From DASPFV01 sp035620975 (GTDB taxonomy: Bacteria > Acidobacteriota > Vicinamibacteria > Vicinamibacterales > 2-12-FULL-66-21), in contig DASPFV010000299.1 in assembly GCA_035620975.1 (NCBI GenBank), positions 1 to 24,336 of the forward strand: a stretch of DNA of 24,336 bases, read 5' to 3'. Below are positions 7,631-15,378 of the stretch, piece after piece. Numbering within the stretch: position 1 is the stretch's first letter; the number at the start of each line of letters is the position of its first letter. The position numbers were made by a program, and so were the translations under genes. The notes beneath the pieces were generated by a model. The model was given only the letters and a program-made list of their open reading frames with translations, ran no database searches and was not told the DNA's origin.

Positions 7631-8308
7631 ATGCTCCTGAATCCCGGCGACCACGTCTGCGCGATCTACTCGACCAGGGGCGAGCTGGCCGAAGCCGTCG
7701 GCGAGTTCCTTGCTGAAGGGCTCCGGAAATCGGAACGGTGCTGGTACGTGCCAGCAGCCGACGAACCACCGGCAATTCGTGCGGAGCTCGAGGAACGCGG
7801 CGTCAATACCACGCGCGCGATCGATCGTGGCGCGCTGAACATCCTCTCCTCCCAGACCGCGTACACCGTCCGCGGGGACTTCGATCCCGAAGAGACGTTG
7901 GCCGTCTTCAGCAGCGCCATCGAACAGGCGCTGTCGGACGGGTTCAGCGGTTTTCGCGCCGCGGCGAACATGTCGTGGGCACTTGATCTCGAGAACGGCG
8001 TCGAGCGGCTCGTCACCTACGAAGCGCTGCTGCGCTCGCTCTTCGCGAGCGCGCCGGCAACGGGTCTGTGTCTCTACGATCGAACCCGGATGCCCCTTGC
8101 CGTCGTCGACGGGGCACTCTCCACGCATCCAGTTGTCCGCAGCGACGGCATGTATCGCATGAATCCGTTCTACGACTCGTGCGTTCACTCGTTCCAGGAG
8201 GCGGACCCCATCGCGGTCACCTCGAAACTCGCACAGCTTGGCCTGTCGGGGCTCGATCGCCGCGAGGGGCGGCAGACTCGCCCGAAGCACGCGGGGCGCA
8301 GGAAGTGA
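7631..8308 (+). CDS. MEDS-domain sensory protein (DcmR-like)
   Basis: The 225-residue protein opens with the hallmark of the MEDS (methanogen/methylotroph DcmR sensory) domain: PGDHVCAIY followed by an acidic helix and a strand containing the CWYVP segment. Later landmarks are GDFDPEETLAVF (about 77-88), GFSGFRAAANMSWAL (about 101-115), the helix ERLVTYEALLR, and CLYDRTRMP (about 141-149). GGAGGG five bases before the ATG supports the start. MEDS domains usually sense small molecules next to a kinase or HTH output domain. Here no output domain follows; the last 25 residues are basic and low-complexity. It stands alone between the repeat-disrupted barrel gene and a remnant region, so its partner is not visible. 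Confidence 0.85.
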   Translation: MLLNPGDHVCAIYSTRGELAEAVGEFLAEGLRKSERCWYVPAADEPPAIRAELEERGVNTTRAIDRGALNILSSQTAYTVRGDFDPEETLAVFSSAIEQALSDGFSGFRAAANMSWALDLENGVERLVTYEALLRSLFASAPATGLCLYDRTRMPLAVVDGALSTHPVVRSDGMYRMNPFYDSCVHSFQEADPIAVTSKLAQLGLSGLDRREGRQTRPKHAGRRK

Positions 8309-8639
8309 TCTCGCGCGTATCGTTCCGCTTCAGCCCACATCCTCCGGGCTCGTCCGGCCCGCCTGGGCCGCCCGGTGCTTCCCCGGGTTGACGAGGTCAG
8401 CGCCGGCTCCTGCTGCGCAGCGCGCGGACCGGCCCACCCGACGACGATCCGTCGCCCCCGGCACGGTTTGCGCGGCCGTCTCCCTCCTGTCTCGCCGTCT
8501 GCCGCAATCGGAGGGCGGCAGGCACGCCGGTCTCGTGTTTGCTTGGCCCCTGCGCGGCCGTTTGATGTTGGGGCCGGTGGCGACACCAGCGTCCTCCGTG
8601 CGAAGTACCATCACCGATCTTCCGGCCAAGGAGGATCGC
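8309..8639. other. Gene-free GC-rich stretch
   Basis: About 330 bp between the MEDS gene and the chimeric remnant. It contains short GC-rich inverted repeats (for example around CCCGGTGCTTCCCCGGG at 8370-8386) but no frame I recognise. The last 15 bases hold a full AAGGAGG Shine-Dalgarno sequence (8627-8633) for the ATG at 8640. Confidence 0.5.
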
Positions 8640-8775
8640 ATGACGCCCAACATCGAGAGGATTATCAAGGATCACGTGAAGCTCAGCGTGCGCTGCCTGG
8701 ACCGCATCTACTTGCAGGGCTACATGCCCAGGCTGCAGACCTCGGGGGGGCCTCTGCTACTTTCTGCGAGATCTT
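8640..8775 (+). pseudogene. N-terminal fragment of an uncharacterised protein
   Basis: A strong AAGGAGG precedes the ATG by six bases. The first 37 residues (MTPNIERIIKDHVKLSVRCL, then DRIYLQGYMPRLQTSGG) look like a genuine protein start. After a run of seven G at 8744-8750 the frame turns into improbable sequence (PLLLSARSSHRCCWW). Reading with one G fewer gives SGGLCYFLRDL, a better continuation, so a frameshift in the G-run is likely. Only about 45 residues remain before the sequence becomes a ClC channel fragment in another frame. I recall similar N-termini in uncharacterised bacterial proteins but cannot name the family. Confidence 0.55.
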
Positions 8776-9115
8776 CACACCGATGCTGTTGGTGGGCGCA
8801 GCGCTCGGAGCCGGCTGGTCCGGGATCGCGAGCTTTGATCCTGCGTCCGATGCGGGCAGCTACGCACTCGTCGGGATGACCGCAGCGACTGCTGCCCGCA
8901 TCCACGCGCCGCTGACGGCATCGGTTATGGTGTTCGAGCTAGCCGGCGACTGCCTGATCGTGCTTCCGCTGATTCTCGCGACGGTGATAGCGACGGGTGT
9001 ATCAAAGGCTCTCGGCGACGAGTCTGTGTACGAGACGGAGCTCAGAAAACGAGGGCTGGGCTGGGAGATGACACTCGAAGGCCGTCAACTGAACGACTCG
9101 AGCGCCGAGGCGTGA
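8744..9115 (+). pseudogene. C-terminal fragment of a ClC-family chloride channel
   Basis: The frame ending at TGA 9113-9115 encodes about 123 residues typical of the last quarter of ClC channels or antiporters: GGASATFCEIFTPMLLVGAA, then a GSYALVGMTAATAA segment, HAPLTASVMVFELAGD, a hydrophobic helix (VLPLILATVIATGVSKAL), and a cytoplasmic end (ESVYETELRKRG). ClC proteins are normally over 400 residues with about ten helices before this point. None of these is present upstream; instead the fragment abuts the unrelated N-terminal piece starting at 8640. It is best read as a deletion remnant without a start of its own. Confidence 0.75.
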
Positions 9116-9259
9116 GGAACCCTGGTTGTCGGACGGAGCTGACCCACCGCAAGACGTCCGGGGCGTTACGCTCGCGCCTGAAGCACTGGTACCACCTCGG
9201 CGACGAGAACGCCCCTGGATGATGCTCATACCCCGAACACCTTGCGAATACCGCGCCGC

Positions 9260-9702
9260 TTACCTTCCCCTCCCGCTCCAGGCGGGGCGGCCGGATGCGT
9301 CCCGCAACGTCCACGTATTGTCGCCCTTCTTGATCTGCCTTGCGATCAGCACCGTCTCAGTGTCGATTGTCACGCGCGAGCCGAGAATCTCGAGCGTGTC
9401 GCCTTGGCAAGTGTGATCCCCCTCTCCGCGAGATAGGCTGTGGGGCCCACGTGGACCTCGACTGACTCCTTCTTTGTCTTCACGACGAGGTGAGTACCTC
9501 CTGGCGCCCGACCCCCTCGACCGCCTGTCCCAGTGATGTTCTCGAGGCTTTCGACGGTACCCGTGATCGTCGTCTCCGCCTTCACGTCGTAGTTCGGCGA
9601 ACCCTGGCGGCCCGCCGGAGCCGATTGGGCGCCTGCCGACACGACTCCAGCGACGAACAGGGCCGCGGCGCCGAGCGTTGAGAGCCGTTTGAAAGCAGTC
9701 AC
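9260..9702 (-). pseudogene. Frameshifted secreted protein of unknown function
   Basis: A GTG at 9702 with AGGAG seven bases upstream opens a signal peptide (VTAFKRLSTLGAAALFVAG then VVSAGAQ). It is followed by a Gly-rich stretch and a strand-rich domain: TTITGTVESLENITG, THLVVKTKKESVEVHVGP, YLAERGITLAK. This frame then degenerates and stops at about 9370. The continuation GDTLEILGSRVTID, LIARQIKKGDNTWTLRDASG lies in the neighbouring frame and ends in TAA at 9260-9262. A single missing G near 9402-9404 (within TTGCCAAGGCGACACG on the minus strand) accounts for the break: restoring it gives ITLAKGDTLEILGSRV. Together the pieces form a roughly 148-residue secreted protein. Either the gene is broken or the base is a sequencing error. 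I do not know the function. Confidence 0.7.
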
Positions 9703-9757
9703 TGACGTGCTCCTGAAGCCGGTTAATCGCGTCAGAACCTGCGGCTGGGGCGGTGCC

Positions 9758-9839
9758 GGGGTCAGGTCTTGCATTGACGTACGACAAGCCCGTAAGTCGT
9801 TGCAGTCTGGATCCGTACGCTGATGCAAGACCTGACCCC
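9758..9839. repeat. 82-bp palindromic REP-like element, copy 2
   Basis: It has the same 16-bp perfect terminal inverted repeats and length as the copy at 7359-7440, in the same orientation, with about six internal differences. It lies about 56 bp upstream of the GTG start of the frameshifted secreted protein, between it and the small membrane protein gene. Confidence 0.85.
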
Positions 9840-9902
9840 AGCTTCAGGATCGGGGCGACTGCGGCGGCGACCCGCTGCCGTCGCCTTCCGCGCAGTCGTT
9901 CG

Positions 9903-9922
9903 TCCGCGCCGACCGGCGCGGA
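9903..9922. terminator. Strong GC hairpin downstream of the small membrane protein gene
   Basis: TCCGCGCC-GACC-GGCGCGGA is a perfect 8-bp stem with a 4-base loop, about 11 bp beyond the stop codon of the minus-strand gene at 9934. No T-tract follows, so it could be a transcript-end stabiliser instead of an intrinsic terminator. Confidence 0.35.
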
Positions 9923-9933
9923 TGCGGCACCGC

Positions 9934-10113
9934 TCACGTGGGCACACCCAGGCGCGGGAGGACCCATGCCTGCAGCACGCTCCAGAGGGCAAGAACGCCG
10001 ATGAAGATGAGCCAATCCACTAAGTCGATCCTCCGCGTCTCCCAGTATGAGCCTTCGGGAGGGAAATGGGTTCGGAGCGCCGGATGATTCTCCGGCATCG
10101 GCCGAAGGTCCAT
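9934..10113 (-). CDS. Small single-pass membrane protein, unknown function
   Basis: From the ATG at 10113 the frame gives 59 residues: a polar N-terminus containing FPPEGSYWETRRIDLVDW, then one hydrophobic helix (LIFIGVLALWSVLQAWVLP), then RLGVPT. The composition and the charge change at the helix edge look protein-like, unlike the Arg/Ala-rich translation further upstream in the same frame. An alternative ATG at 10098 would give 54 residues. No clear ribosome binding site is visible for either. I do not recognise a family with certainty. Confidence 0.5.
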   Translation of the reverse strand: MDLRPMPENHPALRTHFPPEGSYWETRRIDLVDWLIFIGVLALWSVLQAWVLPRLGVPT

Positions 10114-10242
10114 GGACCGGCGCCTGCGATTCTCACCCCGTCTTCGGCGCAAACGGCTGAGGATGCTGCGTTTTCGTCCAGTCTTCTCCGAGGCCTGAGG
10201 ACGCGCGAGCGAATCCCGCCTGGCCGTGTGAGAATCTCTCAA

Positions 10243-11103
10243 ATGGCTGCTGCGGATACTCCGACCGGAGACCGGGCAGGCTCAGCGACTGACGGTGAAC
10301 TGCTGGCTGCAGCGCGGCAGGGCGACACAGCGGCGCTGGAGGCCTTGCTGCTGCGATATCAGCCGCATCTCTACCGATTTGGCCTTCGCATGTGCGGCAA
10401 CGAGGAGGACGCCGGCGACGTCGCGCAGGAAAGCCTGATCTCGATGGCGCGCTCTCTGCGCGATTTCCGGGGCGATTCCTCGGTCTCCAGCTGGCTGTAT
10501 ATCATCGCCCGCAGGTTCTGCATCAAAAAGCGGCGGCGGAGCAAGTTCGCGCCCGCGCGCGAGGAGTCGCTCGACGGGCCGGGAATCGACGCAGCCCGCC
10601 ACCTTGCCGATCCGGCGCCGGGCCCGGAGCAGGCTGCGACGAACCGCGAGCTCGAGCGTGCACTTGTTCGCGCGATCGATTTGCTCGAGCCGCCTCAGCG
10701 CGAGGTGCTCGTGCTCCGCGACGTCGAAGGCCTGTCAGCGCCGGAAGTGGCGAAGGTTCTCGGCGTCAGCGTCGACGCTGTGAAGAGTCGGCTGCACCGC
10801 GCGAGGGTGGCGGTTCGCCAGGAACTCGCCCCTGTTCTGGGCACTCCAGGCGACGAACCACGGCGAGACTCCATGTGCCCCGACGTCCTGATGCTGTTCT
10901 CACAACATCTCGAAGGCGAGATCGATCCGGGCGTGTGCGCGACCATGGAGGCGCATCTCGCCCGGTGCGGCCGCTGTCGTGGCACCTGCGAGTCGCTGAA
11001 GCGCACGCTCGCCGTGTGCCGTCAGCTGCCAACGCCGGAGGTGCCCGAGTCGATCTCGGCCTCCATCAGGGCGGCCATCCAGACGTTCCTCAAGCCGCGT
11101 TAG
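10243..11103 (+). CDS. ECF-type RNA polymerase sigma factor with C-terminal zinc-finger domain
   Basis: The 286-residue protein contains sigma region 2 (about 32-100; YRFGLRMCGNEEDAGDVAQE, WLYIIARRFCIKKRR) and region 4 (about 137-195; PQREVLVLRDVEGLSAPEVA, KSRLHRAR). It continues past the usual ECF end into a 75-residue C-terminal segment with LEGEIDP...HLARCGRC, a H-x3-C-x2-C motif of the kind found in zf-HC2/ZAS anti-sigma factors. Sigma and a zinc-binding, possibly redox-responsive inhibitor appear fused in one chain. ATG 10243 is chosen because regions further upstream are not sigma-like; a GTG at 10228 is also in frame. There is no Shine-Dalgarno sequence, so the mRNA may be leaderless. 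It precedes the sulfide/persulfide genes in the same direction and may control them. Confidence 0.9.
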   Translation: MAAADTPTGDRAGSATDGELLAAARQGDTAALEALLLRYQPHLYRFGLRMCGNEEDAGDVAQESLISMARSLRDFRGDSSVSSWLYIIARRFCIKKRRRSKFAPAREESLDGPGIDAARHLADPAPGPEQAATNRELERALVRAIDLLEPPQREVLVLRDVEGLSAPEVAKVLGVSVDAVKSRLHRARVAVRQELAPVLGTPGDEPRRDSMCPDVLMLFSQHLEGEIDPGVCATMEAHLARCGRCRGTCESLKRTLAVCRQLPTPEVPESISASIRAAIQTFLKPR

Positions 11104-11121
11104 GGCACCCCGCGCACAATC

Positions 11122-11146
11122 CCGCAGGACCGCGGAATTTTTCGCG
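11122..11146 (+). terminator. Possible weak intrinsic terminator after the sigma factor gene
   Basis: CCGC-AGGACC-GCGG forms a short stem (11122-11135), followed by AA and TTTTT (11138-11142). The four-base-pair stem is weak, but the T-run is rare in this GC-rich sequence and lies about 20 bp after the sigma factor stop codon. Confidence 0.3.
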
Positions 11147-11344
11147 TCGGCGCTGCTCCAGTCGAGGCCCAATTCACCCGTCCTGGGGCGTCTTTCGGCC
11201 CACGTCCCTCGGCCCGTCGCCGGCCCGTGAGTTGCTCCAGAGATGCCTCGTGGGAGCGAACCCTTTCCGTGCGGGCTGGCTCTCACTCTCAGAGATCGTC
11301 GGTGGTGCAGGCCAACCGCCCGGACCGCCGTGTTGGAGGGGGCC

Positions 11345-12775
11345 ATGCTCGTCCGACAGGTTGCTGATCCGAAGCTCGCGCAGTTTGCCTATCTCATCGG
11401 TTGCCCGCGAACCGGGGAGGCGCTCGTCATCGACCCTGAGCGCGATGTCGACCGCTACTTCGATCTGGCCGCCCGTCACGGGTTGCGCATCGTTGCCGCC
11501 GCGGACACCCATATCCACGCCGACTATCTGTCCGGCCTGCGGGAGATGGCCGCACGTGGCGTCCGCGTCTATGCGTCGAAGGAAGGTGGCCCTGAATGGC
11601 AGTACGAGTGGCTGCTCCACGGCGACTATCCGTATCGCCTGCTCGGTCATGGTGATGAGTTCTCCGTGGGCCGCATCGAAGTCCGGGCGGTTCACACGCC
11701 CGGGCACACGCCAGAGCACCTGAGTTACCTCGTTCGCGACGTCGGCGGGGGCGCGGCCGACTTCATCGCGCTGGCCAGCGGGGACTTCGTGTTCGTCGGC
11801 GACGTCGGCCGGCCCGACCTGCTGGAACGTGCGGCAGGAATGACTGGCGTGATGGAGCCGTCCGCGCGGGCTCAATTCGCGTCGATTCAGCGCGAATTCC
11901 GCCCGCTGCCCGAGTTCCTCCAGGTCTGGCCCGGCCACGGCGCCGGCAGCGCCTGCGGAAAGTCGCTCGGTGACGTCCCGACGTCGACCGTGGGCTACGA
12001 GCTGCGCACGAACCGCTCCATCAACGCGGCCGTCGACGAACGGACGTTCGTCGACTTCATTCTCGCGGGCCAGCCCGAGCCGCCACTCTATTTCGCCCGT
12101 ATGAAGCGGGACAACCGCCGCGGCCCGCAGCTGCTGCCCGGGCTGCCTTCGCCGCTGCGCCTCGATCCCGCGGATCTGGCCGACCTGGAGAACCGCACGG
12201 ACGTGGCCGTGCTCGATACGCGGGCGCGGAGCGCGTTCTTCGAAGGCCATCTCGCCGGATCGCTGCTCGCAGAGCTCGACTACCAGTTCTGCTCGATTGC
12301 CGGTTCGTACGTGGCCGAAGGGACACCGATCTACCTGTTGGTGGACAAGGGCCGATTGGACGAAGCCGTCCGCGCGCTGATTCGCGTGGGCCTCGACCGG
12401 ATTGTCGGCTATTTCACTCCCGAGACTCTGGCGGAGTTCGGTCGATCGCGCGGCTCGCTCCGGCGTTTGACCACGATTGACTTCGCGGAGCTGGAAGCGC
12501 AGCGCACGGGCGGCGGCGTGCTGGTGCTGGACGTCCGTGGAGCCGTGGAGTTCGACGCCGGTCACGTTCCCGACGCGCTGCATGTCCCGCACACGCGAGT
12601 GGGAGTCAGCGCAGACAAGCTGCCGTTCGACAGGCCGGTCCTCGTCTATTGCAACAGCGGCGCACGCTCTGCCCATGCTGTCGCCATGCTCACGCGGCTC
12701 GGGTTCGACGCCATCGACGTGAACGACAACTTTGCCAGCTATCGGCGCGCGGAACGGCTCGCCGCGCACGCGTGA
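11345..12775 (+). CDS. MBL-fold / double-rhodanese protein (persulfide dioxygenase-like)
   Basis: The 476-residue protein joins a metallo-beta-lactamase domain (about 1-250) to two rhodanese domains (about 265-365 and 380-475), the architecture of CstB/ETHE1-type enzymes that oxidise persulfides to sulfite or thiosulfate. The MBL site shows DTHIHADY (H56, H58, D60), HTPGHTPEHLSY, and SGDFVFVGDVGRPDLL. The usual His after the HxHxD motif is Tyr61. The first rhodanese domain has no cysteine at its active-site loop (IYLLVDKGR); the second has YCNSGARS, so only the second can carry sulfur. GGAGGG precedes the ATG at 11345; the open frame upstream of that ATG is not protein-like. It is followed immediately by DUF1641 and a sulfide:quinone reductase, supporting a sulfur role. 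Confidence 0.9.
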   Translation: MLVRQVADPKLAQFAYLIGCPRTGEALVIDPERDVDRYFDLAARHGLRIVAAADTHIHADYLSGLREMAARGVRVYASKEGGPEWQYEWLLHGDYPYRLLGHGDEFSVGRIEVRAVHTPGHTPEHLSYLVRDVGGGAADFIALASGDFVFVGDVGRPDLLERAAGMTGVMEPSARAQFASIQREFRPLPEFLQVWPGHGAGSACGKSLGDVPTSTVGYELRTNRSINAAVDERTFVDFILAGQPEPPLYFARMKRDNRRGPQLLPGLPSPLRLDPADLADLENRTDVAVLDTRARSAFFEGHLAGSLLAELDYQFCSIAGSYVAEGTPIYLLVDKGRLDEAVRALIRVGLDRIVGYFTPETLAEFGRSRGSLRRLTTIDFAELEAQRTGGGVLVLDVRGAVEFDAGHVPDALHVPHTRVGVSADKLPFDRPVLVYCNSGARSAHAVAMLTRLGFDAIDVNDNFASYRRAERLAAHA

Positions 12776-12782
12776 GGACGCC

Positions 12783-13319
12783 ATGAGTATCCACACCGTC
12801 GTGACGGCCGACACCCCCCAGGCGAACCTGGACGACGCGGCCGTCAGGGCCACGCTGCAGAGGATCGAGGAACGCACGCGGGCCCTCGCCGAGGTGACGG
12901 AGTCGCTCCGGCCGCTGGTCACGCTCGCGCCACAGATCCCCGCGCTCGTCGCACTCCTGATGGACTCGTTCGACGATGCGATGCGGGTGGCTCACGAAAA
13001 CGGCATCGATGTCGAGCGTGGCGTGCTGAATGGGGCCGAGGCGGCGTTGCGGTTCGGCGCGACAATGGACGCCGAGAAAGTGCGTGAGCTCGACGCGCTG
13101 CTCAGATCGGGTGTCCTCGCGCCAGACACCCTGCGTGTCGTGGGCGACCTCGGTCGCGCACTGACAGAGACGGCTGCTTCGCCTCCGACCACGCTGGGCC
13201 TGATGGGACTGCTGAAAGCGCTGGGGCAGCCGGATGTGCAGCGTGCGCTCGGATTCCTCATGACGTTCGCCGGGCGATTCGGGCGCCGGCTGCGCGAGTT
13301 GCCGGCCGTACAGGGCTGA
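12783..13319 (+). CDS. DUF1641 family protein
   Basis: A 178-residue, all-helical soluble protein with the layout of DUF1641: a first helix with regular heptads (AVRATLQRIEERTRALAEVT), the middle block LAPQIPALVALLMDSFDDAM, a helix with AALRFGATMDAEKVRELDAL, and a C-terminal block LGLMGLLKALGQPDVQRALG followed by FLMTFAGRFG. TGAGGACGCC just before the ATG gives a ribosome binding site, and the gene starts 7 bp after the MBL-rhodanese stop. DUF1641 proteins often sit beside sulfide:quinone reductases or formate dehydrogenases, as accessory proteins of unknown biochemical role. The placement here, directly before the reductase, fits that habit. Confidence 0.85.
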   Translation: MSIHTVVTADTPQANLDDAAVRATLQRIEERTRALAEVTESLRPLVTLAPQIPALVALLMDSFDDAMRVAHENGIDVERGVLNGAEAALRFGATMDAEKVRELDALLRSGVLAPDTLRVVGDLGRALTETAASPPTTLGLMGLLKALGQPDVQRALGFLMTFAGRFGRRLRELPAVQG

Positions 13320-13336
13320 CCGCCGGAGGAGCTCCC

Positions 13337-14530
13337 ATGGACATGCATCACGACATTCTGATCCTGGGTGGGGGAACCGCCGGCCTGACGGTCGCCTCCC
13401 AGCTTGCAGATCGCATCGGCGGCCGACACATTGGCATCGTCGAGCCTTCGTATACCCACTACTATCAGCCGCTCTGGACGCTCGTCGGCGGCGGTGTTTT
13501 TCCGCGCGAGGACTCAGCGCGCGATGAAGCCGACCTGATCCCGGACGATGTCACCTGGATCCGCGAGGCCGCCACCGCAGTCGATCCGGGGAAGCGCACC
13601 GTGACCACGTCGGCGGGCGGAACACTGACGTATGCCTTCCTGGTCGTTGCCCCTGGTGTCGTCCCGCAGTGGACGAAGATTCCCGGCCTGGCGGAATCCG
13701 TCGGCAGACCGGGAACGGGCGTGACCAGCAACTATTCGTACGAGACAGTCGCGGCGACGTGGGAGGCGATTCGATCGGTCCGAGGCGGGACGGCGCTCTT
13801 TACCGAGCCCATCACGCCGGTCAAGTGCGGTGGTGCGCCGCAGAAAATCATGTATCTGGCCGAGGAGGCCTTCCGGGCGAACGGCGTGCGGGACAAGAGC
13901 CGTGTTGTCTTCCTGAACGCGAAGCCGACGCTCTTTACGGCGCCGTACTACATCCCCGCCCTCGAGCGTGTGATCGCAAGCCGCGGCATGGAGGTGCAGC
14001 TTGGCCAGGAGCTGGTGGCGCTGCGACCTGACGCCCGTCAGGCCGTGTTCAGGAACGTCAAGACCGGCGGCGAGCAGGTACTGCCCTACGACCTGATTCA
14101 CGTCACGCCACCGATGGGTCCGCCGGAGTTCGTGCGCACGGGGTCGCTGACGAACGCCGACGGCTGGGTTGAGGTCGACAGGTTCTCGCTGCAGCATGTG
14201 CGATATCCGGAAGTATTCGGCCTGGGCGACGCGAGCAATGTGCCGACGTCGAAGACCGGCGCAGCGGTCCGCAAACAGGCTCCGGTCGTCGTCGACAACC
14301 TGCTGGCGCTTCGCGCCGGCCGGCCGCTGGCCGCGAAGTATGACGGGTACACCTCGTGTCCAGTCGTGACTGGCCGGGGGAAGCTGATCATGGCGGAGTT
14401 CAACTACGCCAAGGAGCCGGTCGAGACGTTCCCGGTGGATCAGCGTGAGGAGCGCTTCAGCATGTACGCCTTGAAGGCCTACATGCTCCCGCGACTCTAC
14501 TGGCACGGCATGCTGCGCGGCCGCGCGTAG
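13337..14530 (+). CDS. sqr: Sulfide:quinone oxidoreductase, type II-like
   Basis: A 397-residue flavoprotein with an N-terminal FAD-binding glycine motif ILGGGTAGLT (9-18) and the membrane-quinone-reductase features of the SQR/FCC family. The active-site cysteines appear as C164 in PVKCGGAPQKIMYL and C341 in YTSCPVVTG. This pairing and the phrase PVKC-GAPQKIMYL match type II SQR, including the mitochondrial enzyme SQOR. The second FAD contact FGLGDASNVPTSKTGAAVRKQ lies at 294-314. The amphipathic C-terminus (LYWHGMLRG) probably sits on the cytoplasmic membrane. It oxidises sulfide to persulfide or polysulfide and passes electrons to quinone. GGAGGAGC precedes the ATG. Upstream neighbours could process the persulfide product, and the downstream TauE protein could export the anion. 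Confidence 0.92.
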   Translation: MDMHHDILILGGGTAGLTVASQLADRIGGRHIGIVEPSYTHYYQPLWTLVGGGVFPREDSARDEADLIPDDVTWIREAATAVDPGKRTVTTSAGGTLTYAFLVVAPGVVPQWTKIPGLAESVGRPGTGVTSNYSYETVAATWEAIRSVRGGTALFTEPITPVKCGGAPQKIMYLAEEAFRANGVRDKSRVVFLNAKPTLFTAPYYIPALERVIASRGMEVQLGQELVALRPDARQAVFRNVKTGGEQVLPYDLIHVTPPMGPPEFVRTGSLTNADGWVEVDRFSLQHVRYPEVFGLGDASNVPTSKTGAAVRKQAPVVVDNLLALRAGRPLAAKYDGYTSCPVVTGRGKLIMAEFNYAKEPVETFPVDQREERFSMYALKAYMLPRLYWHGMLRGRA

Positions 14531-14548
14531 CCCCGTCTGGGTGCGCAC

Positions 14549-15373
14549 GTGCTTGCGGCAGCGATCGTCCCGGGCGTGCTGATTGGCGCAGCACTCGGTC
14601 TGCTGGGCGGCGGCGGCTCCGTCCTCACGGTGCCGATCTTCGTCTATGTGCTCGGCTTCAGTCCGAAGGAGGCCATCGCGATGAGCCTCGCCGTCGTCGC
14701 CGTCACGAGCGCGATTGGAGTCGCAAGCCACTGGCGCGCGGGCACCGTGAACATTCCGATCGCCATCGCGTTCGGCGCCGTGGCCATGCCGGGGACGCTC
14801 CTCGGAGTGCGACTGGCGCGTTTCGTCCCGGGGACGACTCAGCTGCTCATCTTCGCCGCGGTCATGCTGGCAGCAGCGGTGTTCATGCTCAGAGGACGGC
14901 CGTCTGGCGACGAGCCCACCAGCCAGCCCACCGTCGAGCGGCCTCTGGCATCCGCCCTGCGGGTGGCGCCGGCAGGCCTCCTCGTCGGCACGCTCACCGG
15001 CTTCGTCGGCGTCGGAGGGGGCTTTCTGATCGTTCCAGCGCTGGTGCTCATGCGGATGTCGATCCGCCAGGCGGTCGGCACATCGCTCCTCGTCATCACC
15101 GGCACCTGCATCGTCGGTTTTCTCGGATATCTCGGTCATGTGCAGCTGAACTGGACCGCGGTTGCGTTCGTGGCCACAGGCACGGTCCCGGGAATCATGC
15201 TGGGAGCCTATCTTCATCGATTCGTACCGCAAGCGGCGCTCAGGCGCGGCTTCGCGGCGTTCCTCGTTGTCGTGGCCGCGTTCATCTTTCTCGAGAATCT
15301 CGGACCGCTGTCGGCAGTGACGCGGCACTCCAGGTCGGTTCATTCAGGAATTCAACCGTGGTCAGCAGAGTAG
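14549..15373 (+). CDS. TauE/SafE family sulfite/organosulfonate-type exporter
   Basis: A 274-residue integral membrane protein with two homologous halves, each opening with a glycine-rich motif typical of the family: GAALGLLGGGGSVLTVPIFV near the N-terminus and GTLTGFVGVGGGFLIVPALV in the second half. Each is followed by three or more hydrophobic helices, about eight in total. The best start is the GTG at 14549, which places the first motif near residue 12; no strong ribosome binding site is visible. It lies 18 bp after sqr in the same direction, so it is likely part of the operon. Export of sulfite or a related sulfur anion produced by the cluster is inferred from context, as the family covers several anions. 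Confidence 0.88.
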   Translation: MLAAAIVPGVLIGAALGLLGGGGSVLTVPIFVYVLGFSPKEAIAMSLAVVAVTSAIGVASHWRAGTVNIPIAIAFGAVAMPGTLLGVRLARFVPGTTQLLIFAAVMLAAAVFMLRGRPSGDEPTSQPTVERPLASALRVAPAGLLVGTLTGFVGVGGGFLIVPALVLMRMSIRQAVGTSLLVITGTCIVGFLGYLGHVQLNWTAVAFVATGTVPGIMLGAYLHRFVPQAALRRGFAAFLVVVAAFIFLENLGPLSAVTRHSRSVHSGIQPWSAE

Positions 15374-15378
15374 CGCAG

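Noticed and set aside
11174..12922. A 582-codon minus-strand frame opposite the MBL-rhodanese gene
   Set aside because: It is an antisense shadow; the plus-strand product has ordered MBL and rhodanese motifs.
13514..15343. A 609-codon minus-strand frame opposite sqr and TauE
   Set aside because: The translation is dominated by Arg, His, Asp and Glu with no hydrophobic core or motif, and the plus strand encodes recognised proteins.
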